NCBI RefSeq assembly: GCF_026626885.1
Contig: NZ_JAPNOA010000059.1
Coordinates: 124,327 to 188,326 of the forward strand
DNA: 64,000 nucleotides
Direction: 5' to 3'
From: Parathalassolituus penaei
GTDB lineage: Bacteria; Pseudomonadota; Gammaproteobacteria; Pseudomonadales; Oceanobacteraceae
The stretch's first letter is position 1. Each line of letters begins with the position of its first letter. The notes below the pieces were generated by a model. It was not told where the DNA came from and made no database searches. It was given only the letters and a program-made list of their open reading frames with translations. The translations under genes were made by a program, and so were the position numbers. Positions 28,892 to 38,235 of the stretch are shown piece by piece.

Positions 28892-29758
28892 ATGGCAAGA
28901 CGTTACCCCCTGACACTGGTTCTGTGTGTACTGATGACTCTGCTAACGGCCAGCCAGATCCACGCCGACAATAATAAACAGATCCGCCTTGATAACGGCA
29001 TTCATCTGGAATATCGGGTCGATGGCCCAGCGGATGGTATCCCGATCCTGTTTATCCATGGAGTAACGGACTCCAACCATTCATGGTCGCAGGTCATGCC
29101 GTTGCTCAAGGACAAATTCCGGGTATACGCACCGTCACTGCGAGGCCATGGTGACTCTGACAAACCCGCCGGGGGTTACAGTATTCCGGTCTTCGCTGAA
29201 GACATGATCGCGTTTATGGACAAACTCGGTATTTCCCAGGCAGTTGTGGTGGGACATTCGCTAGGATCGTTAGTCGCCAGTCAGATGGCATCGGTTTATC
29301 CACAGCGGGTCAGTCAACTGGTGCTGATAGGCTCAGCACCAACACTGGTCAATAACGAAGTGATTGAGTATTTGTGGCAAGAAGTGGTTGGCACCAGCGA
29401 GTTTCAGGACCCGATCAGCAGCGATTTTATTCGTGAATGGCAAACAGGTCCAAACCCGGTGAATGAGGCGTTTTTTGAGAAGGTGGTCAGTGAAACCGGC
29501 AAGGTACCGGCACGTGTCTGGAAAGCCGCATTTCGGGGTCTTTTGACTGACAATCACTCGGCCTTTCTGGCCGACATTCAGGCTCCAACCCTGATTATCT
29601 GGGGGAGCGCCGATCCCTTGATGAGTGCCAGCGATCAACAAGTGTTGCTCGACAGCATTCCAGCGGCAACCTTAAGAACCTATGACGGAGCCGGACACAA
29701 CACCCACTGGGAACAACCACAGCAGGTCGCGCAGGATATTCGTAACGTTATCGAATAA
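28892..29758 (+). CDS. Exported alpha/beta hydrolase
   Basis: This 288-aa protein has a signal peptide (LTLVLCVLMTLLTASQIHA) followed by an alpha/beta hydrolase fold. Markers are FIHGVTDSNHSW, the nucleophile elbow VVVGHSLGSL, the acid in WGSADPLMSA, and the His in GAGHNTHWEQP. It acts in the periplasm or outside. GGGAG lies seven bases before the ATG. The substrate is unknown. The convergent gene begins one base after its stop. Confidence 0.87.
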   Translation: MARRYPLTLVLCVLMTLLTASQIHADNNKQIRLDNGIHLEYRVDGPADGIPILFIHGVTDSNHSWSQVMPLLKDKFRVYAPSLRGHGDSDKPAGGYSIPVFAEDMIAFMDKLGISQAVVVGHSLGSLVASQMASVYPQRVSQLVLIGSAPTLVNNEVIEYLWQEVVGTSEFQDPISSDFIREWQTGPNPVNEAFFEKVVSETGKVPARVWKAAFRGLLTDNHSAFLADIQAPTLIIWGSADPLMSASDQQVLLDSIPAATLRTYDGAGHNTHWEQPQQVAQDIRNVIE

Positions 29759-31024
29759 TCAGCCGCGCACCGGCACCCGCAAACCGGTGGAGGAGCCGTA
29801 GAGATAACCATCGTTATCCATGCGGCACCCCACCATACATTCATACCAAGGCAGCGCCTTCGGATTCGCAAAAATCATCCGCCCCGGATTAAAACCAGCA
29901 TTTGCATCCAGCCCATCAACGGCAGCGCCCGGCAATTGCCAGAATGCGATACGAATCTGCTGTTCGAGGTCGAACAGTACGGCGCGAAAAGAGCGCCATG
30001 CCAGCAAATAAGCTGCAATCTGCTGCTGCAACTGCTGCGGATCACCCGCGTATCGAACCACTGCAGGGCCTTCAGCCAGCAACTCAGCAACCCGACTGAC
30101 ATCTGTCTGATCCACCGGTTTACCAGCCAGTGCCCGCTGTAACACGATACGATGTTCTGCCATCAGCCCCGCTGGCAAACCTTGTTCAGACGGTTCCGGT
30201 GACACCAGCGGACAACTGCGATGTTCAAAATCGAGGCGCTGCCGCAAATGAGTATTCATCGGTTGCAGAAACGTCCGCTCCGAGCCACAACAGAGACGGA
30301 ACCAGTGTTGTTCATCCAGCAAACGCCAACAGGTGCCAACCGCTACCTGAAGAGTTAACAATCGCGCTACCGTCAGACGCGCCGCTGGAATATGAATACC
30401 TTCTGCCTGTGCCGCCGGTTCAGCGTCAAACAGGCCGACACAGGCACGGCGAATCATTTGTGGAGAACCGGCACAGACTTCTGTAACACCGACCAGAGCA
30501 TCACGGCGTTCAACAAAATCGAGGAAACTCTCCACCCCAAACGGCAAGTCCTGCCCGCTGGCATAACGATCATTCACCGAGCGCAGGATGCCGAAAAAAC
30601 CGGCTCCCAGCTTGTGAGCAACAGCCGCCTGGGCATCAATACGCCCGTTGCTGGCTTGTTGCCCCAGCTGCAAACGCGACAACACCGGCTGCAACAGCAG
30701 ATCGACCACAGCCGCCTGCACCGCCATCCAATCATCTTCACCAGCGGCCTTCTGGGCCAGGCGAAACGCCAATAACGATGCCATCACCTCGTTGTAATGG
30801 GTGGAAACCTGGCTCAGTGCGGACACATTCATCCACTGACCATTACGCTTATCGGAGTAAGGACAAACCCGCATATCCATTTCAACACCAGCACGGGTTG
30901 CCATGGTTGCGCGCCGTTCAGACACCGGCCGACCTTCGTCATCGATGCAATCGTCCAGATCAAATACCAGCTCCGATAACGACCATGGGCGACCAGCAAG
31001 GGCATTGATATAACTCTTCGACAT
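29759..31024 (-). CDS. Uncharacterised 421-aa protein
   Basis: I do not recognise this protein. It has no signal peptide and no membrane span, is rich in Leu, Ala and Arg, and appears mostly helical. Cysteines are scattered (CIDDEGR, VCPYSD, TCWRLLDEQHWFRLCCGSE, ECMVGCRMD), some of which could bind a metal. Codon use resembles its neighbours, so it is a real, resident gene. It is divergent from the MOSC gene across 154 bases. Confidence 0.7.
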   Translation of the reverse strand: MSKSYINALAGRPWSLSELVFDLDDCIDDEGRPVSERRATMATRAGVEMDMRVCPYSDKRNGQWMNVSALSQVSTHYNEVMASLLAFRLAQKAAGEDDWMAVQAAVVDLLLQPVLSRLQLGQQASNGRIDAQAAVAHKLGAGFFGILRSVNDRYASGQDLPFGVESFLDFVERRDALVGVTEVCAGSPQMIRRACVGLFDAEPAAQAEGIHIPAARLTVARLLTLQVAVGTCWRLLDEQHWFRLCCGSERTFLQPMNTHLRQRLDFEHRSCPLVSPEPSEQGLPAGLMAEHRIVLQRALAGKPVDQTDVSRVAELLAEGPAVVRYAGDPQQLQQQIAAYLLAWRSFRAVLFDLEQQIRIAFWQLPGAAVDGLDANAGFNPGRMIFANPKALPWYECMVGCRMDNDGYLYGSSTGLRVPVRG

Positions 31025-31178
31025 CGTATGCAGTTCCGATTGGCAGGGTTGTCTGACAATCCCATAACGGGAGAAGAGTCACAGAATGCCACGCCCATCG
31101 GCGAAACCAAACGAATTTTGTGCTCTGTGGCACAGTGGATTGTATGATGACAAATCAACCAGTTAGCGGATCTGTTTC

Positions 31179-31646
31179 TTGTCAGAGTTACGTCTCAAAG
31201 GCATAGCCATTCGTGCCGCCCAACGAGCCCCCATGCAATTATTACGTCAGTGCCAGATCACCCCGGAACAGGGACTGGAGGGTGATTTCCGCGGAAAACC
31301 GGGCAGCCGTCAGGTATCCGTGCTCAGTGAAGAGTCCTGGCAAGCCGCTTGTGATGAACTGGGAATTGAACTGGGCTGGCATGAACGCCGCGCCAATCTG
31401 CTGATCAGCGGTTACGAATTCAGTAACGAAGACATCGGCCGACTGTTACAGATAGGCGACGCCATCCTTCGTATCAGCCGAGAAACCATGCCCTGTCGGC
31501 GTATGGAAGAAGTATGCTCCGGACTCAGCAGGGCTCTCATCCCACGCTGGCGCGGCGGCGTTTGCTGTCGCGTCATCCAGGGCGGCATGGTCAAGGCAGG
31601 AGACATTGCCACTCTTCTTGACGCATCCAGTCTATCTGACGCCTGA
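31179..31646 (+). CDS. MOSC domain-containing protein
   Basis: This 155-aa protein is a stand-alone MOSC domain (related to the C-terminus of molybdenum-cofactor sulfurase and to YiiM/YuaD-type proteins). Typical segments are GLEGDFRGKPGSRQVSVLSEESW, RRANLLISGYEF and the conserved Cys in RMEEVCSGLSRALIPRWRGG. MOSC domains bind sulfur or the molybdenum cofactor. The start is a TTG at 31179 with only a weak upstream site, so it may be placed slightly differently. Confidence 0.85.
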   Translation: MSELRLKGIAIRAAQRAPMQLLRQCQITPEQGLEGDFRGKPGSRQVSVLSEESWQAACDELGIELGWHERRANLLISGYEFSNEDIGRLLQIGDAILRISRETMPCRRMEEVCSGLSRALIPRWRGGVCCRVIQGGMVKAGDIATLLDASSLSDA

Positions 31647-31662
31647 CGAGCACGATCAAAAC

Positions 31663-31720
31663 AAAAAACAGCATCCACAAGCACCTGTGCCTCACACAGA
31701 AACCCGCAAATGCTGTTTTT
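31663..31720 (+). terminator. Terminator after the MOSC gene
   Basis: AAAAACAGCAT pairs with ATGCTGTTTTT across a 35-base loop that holds its own small stem (CTGTG/CACAG). The A-run and T-run make it usable from both strands, between two convergent genes. Confidence 0.65.
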
Positions 31721-31800
31721 CAGCATCACCCCACCCGCACGCCAGTGCCTCGCAGCCCCGGCGTGGGTGAAATGACTATGTCAGCGCCAATCCGCCGGGA

Positions 31801-32781
31801 TCAGGCGCCCCAGACGTCTTTCAGAACACGTACCCAGTTACCGCCCATAATCTTGGCAGTTTCTTCGGCAGTGAAACCATCTTTCAGCAGCGCTTCAGTC
31901 AGGTTCGGGAATTCGCCAACGGTACGAATACCTTCAGGGTTCACGATCTTGCCGAAGTTGGTCAGGCGACGAGCGTAACCCTTGTCGTGGGTCAGCCACT
32001 CGAAGAAGTCCTTGCCGTGACCCTGAGTGAAGTCAGTACCAATACCCACAGAGTCGATACCGGCGATGTTCACGATGTAACGGATGGCTTCCACGTAATC
32101 CTGAATGCTGGAGTTGATACCGTTTTTCAGGAACGGAGCAAACATGGTCACGCCGATAAAACCACCGTGGTCAGCAATGAACTTCAGTTCCGCGTCAGAC
32201 TTGTTACGTGGGTGGTCTTTGAGGCCGGATGGCAGGCAGTGGGAGTAACAAACCGGCTTTTTGGAGGCCAGGATCACTTCTTCAGATGTTTTGGAGCCCA
32301 CGTGAGACAGGTCACACATGATGCCGACACGGTTCATTTCCGCCACGATTTCGTGACCAAAACCGGACAGACCACCGTCACGCTCGTAGCAGCCAGTACC
32401 TACCAGGTTCTGGGTGTTGTAGCACATCTGTACCACACCCACGCCGAGGTCCTTGAACACCTGTACGTAACCGATTTGGTCTTCAAACGCGTGAGCGTTC
32501 TGGAAGCCCATCATCAGACCGGTTTTGCCCAGCTCTTTGGCCTTGAGGATGTCGGCAGTGGTTTTAACCTTCATCACCAGATCGCTGTTGTCTTCGATGA
32601 GTTTGTTCATCGCCGAGATGTTATCAACAGTCTTCTGGAAATCTTCCCAGACGGATACGGTACAGTTGGCCGCGGTCAGGCCGCCCTTGCGCATATCTTC
32701 GAACAGTTCACGCTCCCACTTGGCGATGATCAGACCATCAATAATGATGGATTCATCGTGGAGCTGCTTGGCATCAGTCAT
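31801..32781 (-). CDS. Membrane dipeptidase-like (peptidase M19) protein
   Basis: This 326-aa protein belongs to the renal dipeptidase (M19) family: GLGFxNAHAFED-type loop, MCDLSHVGSKTSEEV, KPVCYSHCLPSG and GIGTDFTQG. Two His ligands (DLSHVG and YSHC) are present. The usual first metal motif HxD reads DGLIIAKW, and the bridging Glu region reads MGFQNAHAFED with Gln, so part of the di-zinc site looks altered. Strong codon bias suggests high expression. There is no signal peptide. From memory, M19 relatives of this type occur near betaine or carnitine catabolism genes; the substrate here is not known. Confidence 0.85.
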   Translation of the reverse strand: MTDAKQLHDESIIIDGLIIAKWERELFEDMRKGGLTAANCTVSVWEDFQKTVDNISAMNKLIEDNSDLVMKVKTTADILKAKELGKTGLMMGFQNAHAFEDQIGYVQVFKDLGVGVVQMCYNTQNLVGTGCYERDGGLSGFGHEIVAEMNRVGIMCDLSHVGSKTSEEVILASKKPVCYSHCLPSGLKDHPRNKSDAELKFIADHGGFIGVTMFAPFLKNGINSSIQDYVEAIRYIVNIAGIDSVGIGTDFTQGHGKDFFEWLTHDKGYARRLTNFGKIVNPEGIRTVGEFPNLTEALLKDGFTAEETAKIMGGNWVRVLKDVWGA

Positions 32782-33039
32782 TACGTATCCCCCGTTTTCT
32801 GCACCGGTGTTGGGTTATCTGCGCCAGTCTAGGAGCAGGGCCGTCGTCCCGAAGTACCGAATACGACCTCACCACGTTCGAATACGCCACGGCCTTCCTG
32901 TACGTTTCCGGCAGCCCAGTCGGCGCCCCATGCGAACCCGGTTTCAGCGGCCAGTCAGACCCGGAACACCGGCAGAACAGTACGCCCACCGGTACACGAG
33001 ACGCCCGACGAAACCAGCGTCGCAGAGACCAATACCGGA

Positions 33040-34011
33040 TTAATTCAGAGGCTTGAGCGGTCCAAACTCGACCGGTACCCAGTGATAGCCCTGCTCATCC
33101 TTGCGGATATGGCCAACCCCCGGGAACGGCATATGAGCACCGGCCACCAGCAGCTTCTCACCGGCCACCTGCTGCAGCAAACGCTGCCGGGATTCAATCG
33201 CGCGGGCAGGCGTTGTATCAAACTCGATTGAAACTTCCGGATGCGGCAACTGCACCGCATAGGCGTGAATGATATCGCCCCAGATCAGCAGATTGTCGGC
33301 CTCCGAGTGGAACAGGTACGAGGTATGACCGGGCGTATGGCCCGGACTTGGCACCACACTGAACCCGGCAGGCAGCGCGTCGCCCGGCGCAAAGGTTCGA
33401 AAACGCCCGGCCTTGCGGTAAGGCGCAATGGCCTGCTGCGCCATCGCGAAAAACGGCCGGTTGCTCTCGGCGGCCTGGCGGGCAATGGCCGGATCCAGCC
33501 AGTACGCAGCCTCGTCGCCCGCCCCCCAGACCGTGGCGCGAGAAAACACCGCCTGGCCATCGCCATCCACCAGACCACAGATATGGTCCGGGTGCATGTG
33601 CGTCAGCAACACCACATCCACGTCTTCCGGCTGATAACCTGCGGCTTGCAGATTGCTGACGATGTGGCCCATGGTCGGCCCGAAACAGGCCGCCGCCCCC
33701 GCATCCACCAGCACCAGCTGATCGGCGGTCTGCACCAGATAAGCGTTCACCGCCGTCTGTACGACCGGGCCGCTGTCCTGGAACATCTGTGCCAGCAGAT
33801 GCTGGATACTGTCTGCCGCCATGCCCTTCAGCAGTGTCGGCTTCAGGCTGAAGTCACCATCGTACAAGGCCGTCAGCAGGGCCGTGCCGACCCGCTCGCG
33901 GAAAAAGCCCGGCGCCTGCTCCGTCGGCATGGAAAGATGATCGGCGGCCTGGCCGGTCGCAGCGGCAGCACTCAGGGCAAGTGCGGTGATGATCTTGAAG
34001 CAATGATTCAT
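33040..34011 (-). CDS. Exported metallo-beta-lactamase-fold hydrolase
   Basis: This 323-aa protein has a signal peptide (MNHCFKIITALALSAAAATGQA) and the zinc motif LLTHMHPDHICGL, followed by SPGHTPGHTSYLF and WGDIIHAYAVQ. It is a periplasmic MBL-fold enzyme of the glyoxalase II/lactonase type; a quorum-signal lactonase or an arylester hydrolase are possible. I place the start at 34011, where AGGG lies upstream. It is divergent from a LysR-type regulator, its likely controller. Confidence 0.88.
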   Translation of the reverse strand: MNHCFKIITALALSAAAATGQAADHLSMPTEQAPGFFRERVGTALLTALYDGDFSLKPTLLKGMAADSIQHLLAQMFQDSGPVVQTAVNAYLVQTADQLVLVDAGAAACFGPTMGHIVSNLQAAGYQPEDVDVVLLTHMHPDHICGLVDGDGQAVFSRATVWGAGDEAAYWLDPAIARQAAESNRPFFAMAQQAIAPYRKAGRFRTFAPGDALPAGFSVVPSPGHTPGHTSYLFHSEADNLLIWGDIIHAYAVQLPHPEVSIEFDTTPARAIESRQRLLQQVAGEKLLVAGAHMPFPGVGHIRKDEQGYHWVPVEFGPLKPLN

Positions 34012-34210
34012 GGGACCCTCGTTCAAATGGAGGCCATCGCACCCCGGAGATGCCATGGCGAGAAGTGATTTGAGGGATTATAAAGAGATCATTTTTCTTC
34101 AATGTAGAGAGTTATTACCAGTATTGGAGAACCTAAAGATACAAATAAGCGGTCGTTTTTGTGATCATACGCCGACCATTATCCGGCCTTCTGACAGAGC
34201 ACGAGCACCC
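34012..34210. promoter_or_regulatory. Divergent promoter region of the MBL-fold hydrolase and LysR genes
   Basis: This 199-base gap is clearly AT-richer than its surroundings (TTATAAAGAGATCATTTTTC near 34078-34097). LysR-type regulators normally bind such divergent regions; no clear T-N11-A site stood out. Confidence 0.4.
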
Positions 34211-35116
34211 ATGACGGACACCGGTCTGAATGACATTCCCACCTTTCTCGACGTCGTCGAAACCGGCAGCTTCACCGCCGCCGCGGCCCGCCATCGCGTT
34301 ACCCGCTCGGCCATCGCCAAATCCATTGCCCGCACCGAAGCACGACTGGGCATCCGGCTGTTCCATCGCACGACCCGCCAGCAAACCCTGACCGACGAAG
34401 GCAGCCGCTATTACGAACATTGCCGCCGCTGGCTGGCCGAACTGCGGGATATGGAAACCGCCCTGCGCGATGAGCGTCAGGGAGCCGAAGGACGGGTCAA
34501 AATCAGCGCTCCCGTGCTGTTTGGTCGCCACTGCGTGGCCCCGGTGATGCGCGAGCTGTTACGAACCCACCCGCGCCTTGACGTCGCCATATCCTTCAGC
34601 GACCGGGTCGTCGACATCGCCGACGAAGGCTTTGATCTGGCTATACGCATCGGCGAACTGCCTGACTCATCCTCACTGATCGCCCGTCCGATAGGCCGCC
34701 AGCGCATGGGCATCTACGCCTCCCCCGTCTACCTGGCAGCCCATGGACGGCCAACAACCATCGAGGAAATACAGGCACACACCGGCATTCTTTACGGCAC
34801 CGCCAGCGACCATTCCCGCTGGCGGGTACTCGACCACGACGGCCAGCAACGGGAAATCCGTATGCAAGGACGCCAATGCCACGACGACCTGCAAGTCATC
34901 GCCGACGCCGCCATCGAAGGCGATGGCCTCGCTTGGCTACCCTGCTGGCTCGGCAATCCCTACGTGAAAACCGGTCAGCTGGACAGCGTGATGGACTACA
35001 ACCGCGTACTGTCGTTCGACATCCACGTCATCTGGCCACGCAGCGCCTATCTGCCTTACCGGACACGACTGACCATCGAAGCCTTGCTGGAACGAATCCC
35101 GCAACGCATGGGGTGA
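34211..35116 (+). CDS. LysR-family transcriptional regulator
   Basis: This 301-aa LysR-type regulator has an N-terminal winged helix-turn-helix (residues 5-65: IPTFLDVVETGSFTAAAARHRVTRSAIAKSIARTEARLG, read in parts) and a periplasmic-binding-fold effector domain (about 92-296; GRVKISAPVLFGRHCVAP). The pattern is that of the AaeR/DsdC-like group that includes many regulators of redox enzymes. I place the start at 34211; a frame extending upstream to 34010 lies in the AT-rich promoter region. It probably regulates the divergent MBL-fold hydrolase. Confidence 0.9.
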   Translation: MTDTGLNDIPTFLDVVETGSFTAAAARHRVTRSAIAKSIARTEARLGIRLFHRTTRQQTLTDEGSRYYEHCRRWLAELRDMETALRDERQGAEGRVKISAPVLFGRHCVAPVMRELLRTHPRLDVAISFSDRVVDIADEGFDLAIRIGELPDSSSLIARPIGRQRMGIYASPVYLAAHGRPTTIEEIQAHTGILYGTASDHSRWRVLDHDGQQREIRMQGRQCHDDLQVIADAAIEGDGLAWLPCWLGNPYVKTGQLDSVMDYNRVLSFDIHVIWPRSAYLPYRTRLTIEALLERIPQRMG

Positions 35117-35486
35117 GGCACGGCAAGCGACACAGCGCTCACGGGAGGCTGGCCGGAATACCCCAGGGATCCGATGAATAACCCTGCACAGTTCTGCACA
35201 AATACAGACAGGATGTTTCCATTTCCAATATCGCAAGGCCATATCCTGTCAATCAATATACCGCTCATCACCAAAGCACCGTATCAGCTAAACCAAGCGG
35301 ACAGTTCCAGAAGCCGTTCAATATGAAACATATATAGGCATATCCTTGAATAACCGGGAGCCCGCTCTGGATTCCGGGTGCTTCTGAATCACGAAGCAGA
35401 TGTGCAGGACTCGCACAGAGTGCGCAGCATTATTCAAAGAGTCCCGGATACGGCCACAAGCCTTTCATTCTTAAAAGGAGTTATAT
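35117..35486. other. 370-base gene-free gap holding a dispersed-repeat relative
   Basis: No gene is supported here. From 35340 to 35446 lies a relative of the 45.0-kb element. It starts TTGAATAACCGGGAGCCCGC, contains the stem GCTTC/GAAGC with a TGAATCAC loop, and ends with TTATTCAAAGAGTCCC, so TTGAATAA (35346-35353) and TTATTCAA (35430-35437) form inverted ends. It lies about 40 bases before the next gene and may carry or influence its promoter. Confidence 0.5.
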
Positions 35487-37298
35487 ATGAACCTTAAAAG
35501 CTGTTTTGTTTCATCACTTATCTTTCTGATATCTCCCACAATTTCCGAAGTCGCCTTTGCAACGGGCGAGGAACCAGACGGCAGCACCGCAAAAGGTCTT
35601 TTGACCAGCTGCCGGAATCTGTACGAAAAATCGGAGCAACTCAAAGACACAAACTACAGCATGTACAGGAACAAGGAAGCAGCAAAACAGCTGACAGAAG
35701 GCCTGATCAGTGATATCAGCAAGGAGCTGGAAAAGACGAACTCCGCCTTCAACGGTGGGGATAATTTATATTGCCAAAACACTGACAGCCTGCGATCTGA
35801 TGTTTCCATCACGGATGCTGAAGCTCATAACACTGCGATTGCAAATCTCACAACCAGAGTTTCGGCTGTTGAAAAAGCGCTGACACCGTTCAAAACCATT
35901 CCTGGAGATCTGCTCAAGAACACTCGCGCCCAGTGGGAAAGCGCCAATACAGAGGAACAGAGCGCAGCAACTGCAGCGCTCTTCGGTCCTTCCCCTTCAA
36001 CAGGCTCCGCAATAACACTTTCCGATACCCCTCTGGTTAAAACATTGACAAAGATATCGGAGCTAAAACAGCAATATGCCATCACCGACAATGGCACCAC
36101 CCTCTACCTGCTGCGCCCTGCCGAGCAATGGCAACTGTACGACGTGCTGGGCAATATCAAGTCGCTGGAAAAACACCCGGAAATTGACAAATTCACTGAT
36201 ACTGATCTGACGGATACCCAAAAATCCGAACTCAAAACCCGCCTTCTTGAAGCCAGATACCAGCTCTACAGCATGCTGGCTGATTTTGACGAAGCCGCCC
36301 AGCTGCTGGTGACAGAAGACAACAGCCTCATTAAACGGATACGGGATGAAAACGCCGGTGTAGATACCACCAGACTTGACCAGCTGATCCGAGAACAGGC
36401 CGCTCTGAAGTCCAGACAACAGAAAGAGAATCAAAAACGCTTTAACGTACTGATTGCACGCCAGCTATCCAACACACTTGACGAGAATGGCAAGGCCGAA
36501 CTCAAGAACCTGTCAGAATCGCTTGCCACTGATAACACCAATAGTCTGGATATCCATCTGGATACGTTTGATACCTACCACGATCCAATCCGTCGCTTTT
36601 ATCTCGGGGCCCAGTATTCTGCCTCCACCCGATTTTCTGGCGATAAAACCGCAACGGCCGGTTTTTACCAATACATGCAACCCTATGGTAACCAGCGTCT
36701 TCATCGTGAAATGGATATCGGCATCGGGGCTGTCAAATTCAATCCCGCTACAAATGATACAAACAATACCAATACAAGCACTGATGAAACCCGGTACAGC
36801 CTGACCCTGAAGCATCAGTGGACATGGATGCCATTGAGCCCAAAAGAAAAAGCGCCTAGAGAAAACACCCCCTGGGGGTTTATCGAAACCAGCGAAGGGA
36901 AAATCTTTTATGGCCCAACCGTGGGTATTGAAGGGCACATGTACGAGCGGCCGACAACCAGTACCGACGCAACAAGCAGTACCAGCATGGATTACCGCTA
37001 TGACTTTTTTGGAGGATATCGCTGGGCTGTTTCTCCCGAATCCTATATTGATCTGATGGCCGCCGGATGCCGACTGCAGTCCGAGGTTTCTGATCGCACT
37101 GCCTGCAAATTGCGGATACGAACCGATATGACGATGTCCTTTGATGCCTTTAATAACGGAGACAAATTCAAACTGGGTTTGCTGCTGGATTTGTCCACCA
37201 AAAGCTCTAAGGAGAGCGTCTATCCGAATACGGCAACCATCAGTTTTACCTACAACATCTCCTTCTCGGATCTGTACAGCTCTTACGCGAGCAATTAA
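35487..37298 (+). CDS. Uncharacterised exported protein with possible C-terminal beta-barrel
   Basis: I do not recognise this 603-aa protein. It has a signal peptide (CFVSSLIFLISPTISEVAFA). The N-terminal two thirds (to about residue 350) are helical, charged and coiled-coil-like (LIREQAALKSRQQKENQKRFN). The last 230 residues look like outer-membrane beta-strands (RFYLGAQYSASTRF, DMTMSFDAFNN, TATISFTYNISFSDLY). It is AT-richer than its neighbours and uses different codons (ATA, AAA, TCT), suggesting transfer or surface variation. AAAAGGAG precedes the ATG. It may be an autotransporter-like or surface-display protein; this is a guess. Confidence 0.7.
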   Translation: MNLKSCFVSSLIFLISPTISEVAFATGEEPDGSTAKGLLTSCRNLYEKSEQLKDTNYSMYRNKEAAKQLTEGLISDISKELEKTNSAFNGGDNLYCQNTDSLRSDVSITDAEAHNTAIANLTTRVSAVEKALTPFKTIPGDLLKNTRAQWESANTEEQSAATAALFGPSPSTGSAITLSDTPLVKTLTKISELKQQYAITDNGTTLYLLRPAEQWQLYDVLGNIKSLEKHPEIDKFTDTDLTDTQKSELKTRLLEARYQLYSMLADFDEAAQLLVTEDNSLIKRIRDENAGVDTTRLDQLIREQAALKSRQQKENQKRFNVLIARQLSNTLDENGKAELKNLSESLATDNTNSLDIHLDTFDTYHDPIRRFYLGAQYSASTRFSGDKTATAGFYQYMQPYGNQRLHREMDIGIGAVKFNPATNDTNNTNTSTDETRYSLTLKHQWTWMPLSPKEKAPRENTPWGFIETSEGKIFYGPTVGIEGHMYERPTTSTDATSSTSMDYRYDFFGGYRWAVSPESYIDLMAAGCRLQSEVSDRTACKLRIRTDMTMSFDAFNNGDKFKLGLLLDLSTKSSKESVYPNTATISFTYNISFSDLYSSYASN

Positions 37299-37436
37299 AC
37301 GTCCGGAATCCGGCGCGTTATCCGGTACATGGCACCAGATAACGCGGCCTCCCTGCCCATCCATATCCTTGCCAATCATTGCCCGGTTTTCCTGGTATCA
37401 GGCCTGCCCCCGATCGCAGAACCTCCGGTACAGCCA

Positions 37437-38189
37437 CTACATCGCCAGGGTTGCGGTGAGTTCGAGCATGTCCTGGCAGTAGCGGGCGACGAGATTGGGT
37501 ACCCAGTCATCACGATGGCCAACCAGACGCGGGCGGATAAAGCGGTAACGCGACTGCACTTTGTCGAGCGCATCGGCGGCACGGATACTCAAGGTGCCGG
37601 TATGAGCACTCAGGGCGTCCAGTTCCGCACTGATCAGGCGGTCGAGTTCTTCCATCATATCGGCACGGCCACCCAGTGGATAAAACGCTACCGATCCAAA
37701 CGTGGTGACCTGATAACCGAGGTTCTGCATGGCCAGATGGATTTCCAGCTGCGCCAGTTGCTGTTCAAACCCCGATTTGCCCTTGTCGGCGGCGTCCAGA
37801 TGTTCGTCCAGACGTGCCTGCAATTCGAGGATACGGTTCAGCCAGACCGGGCGCAGGTGCGCCACTTCGTCGGTCTGTTTTTCCAGCTCACGAATCTGGC
37901 TGGCCATTTCCGCCACCATCTTGCTGGCCTCGGGGTCCGGGTTGTTCTGCAACCAGCCCTGCAACATGGTGAGATCACCGCGGTATTGCGCCTGTACCTT
38001 CTGGTCGCGGTTGTCGTAACGCGGGTTGTAATACATCAGCAGGGTGCTGGCGATGTTGTAGGCATACAGACGAGCTTGCTGGCGTCCGGGTGTAGCAGCC
38101 GCCTGGGCCTGCCCCGCCAGCAGCAAACAAACCAGCAGAGCAGCGAACACGCGGGCCCGCATCGGCAGGCTGTGTAACAGGTGTTTCAT
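37437..38189 (-). CDS. Uncharacterised exported helical protein
   Basis: I do not recognise this 250-aa protein. It has a signal peptide (ARVFAALLVCLLLAGQAQAAA) and is otherwise almost wholly helical with charged heptads (MVAEMASQIRELEKQTDEVAHLRP), so a periplasmic coiled-coil or four-helix bundle is likely. I place the start at 38189, where AAGGA lies upstream; an extension to 38486 would run through the cupin gene in another frame. It follows the cupin gene by 46 bases and may be in the same operon. Confidence 0.75.
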   Translation of the reverse strand: MKHLLHSLPMRARVFAALLVCLLLAGQAQAAATPGRQQARLYAYNIASTLLMYYNPRYDNRDQKVQAQYRGDLTMLQGWLQNNPDPEASKMVAEMASQIRELEKQTDEVAHLRPVWLNRILELQARLDEHLDAADKGKSGFEQQLAQLEIHLAMQNLGYQVTTFGSVAFYPLGGRADMMEELDRLISAELDALSAHTGTLSIRAADALDKVQSRYRFIRPRLVGHRDDWVPNLVARYCQDMLELTATLAM

Positions 38190-38235
38190 GGTGATTCCTT
38201 GCAGTTGATTCGGTGACAAACGCCGACACCCGGAT

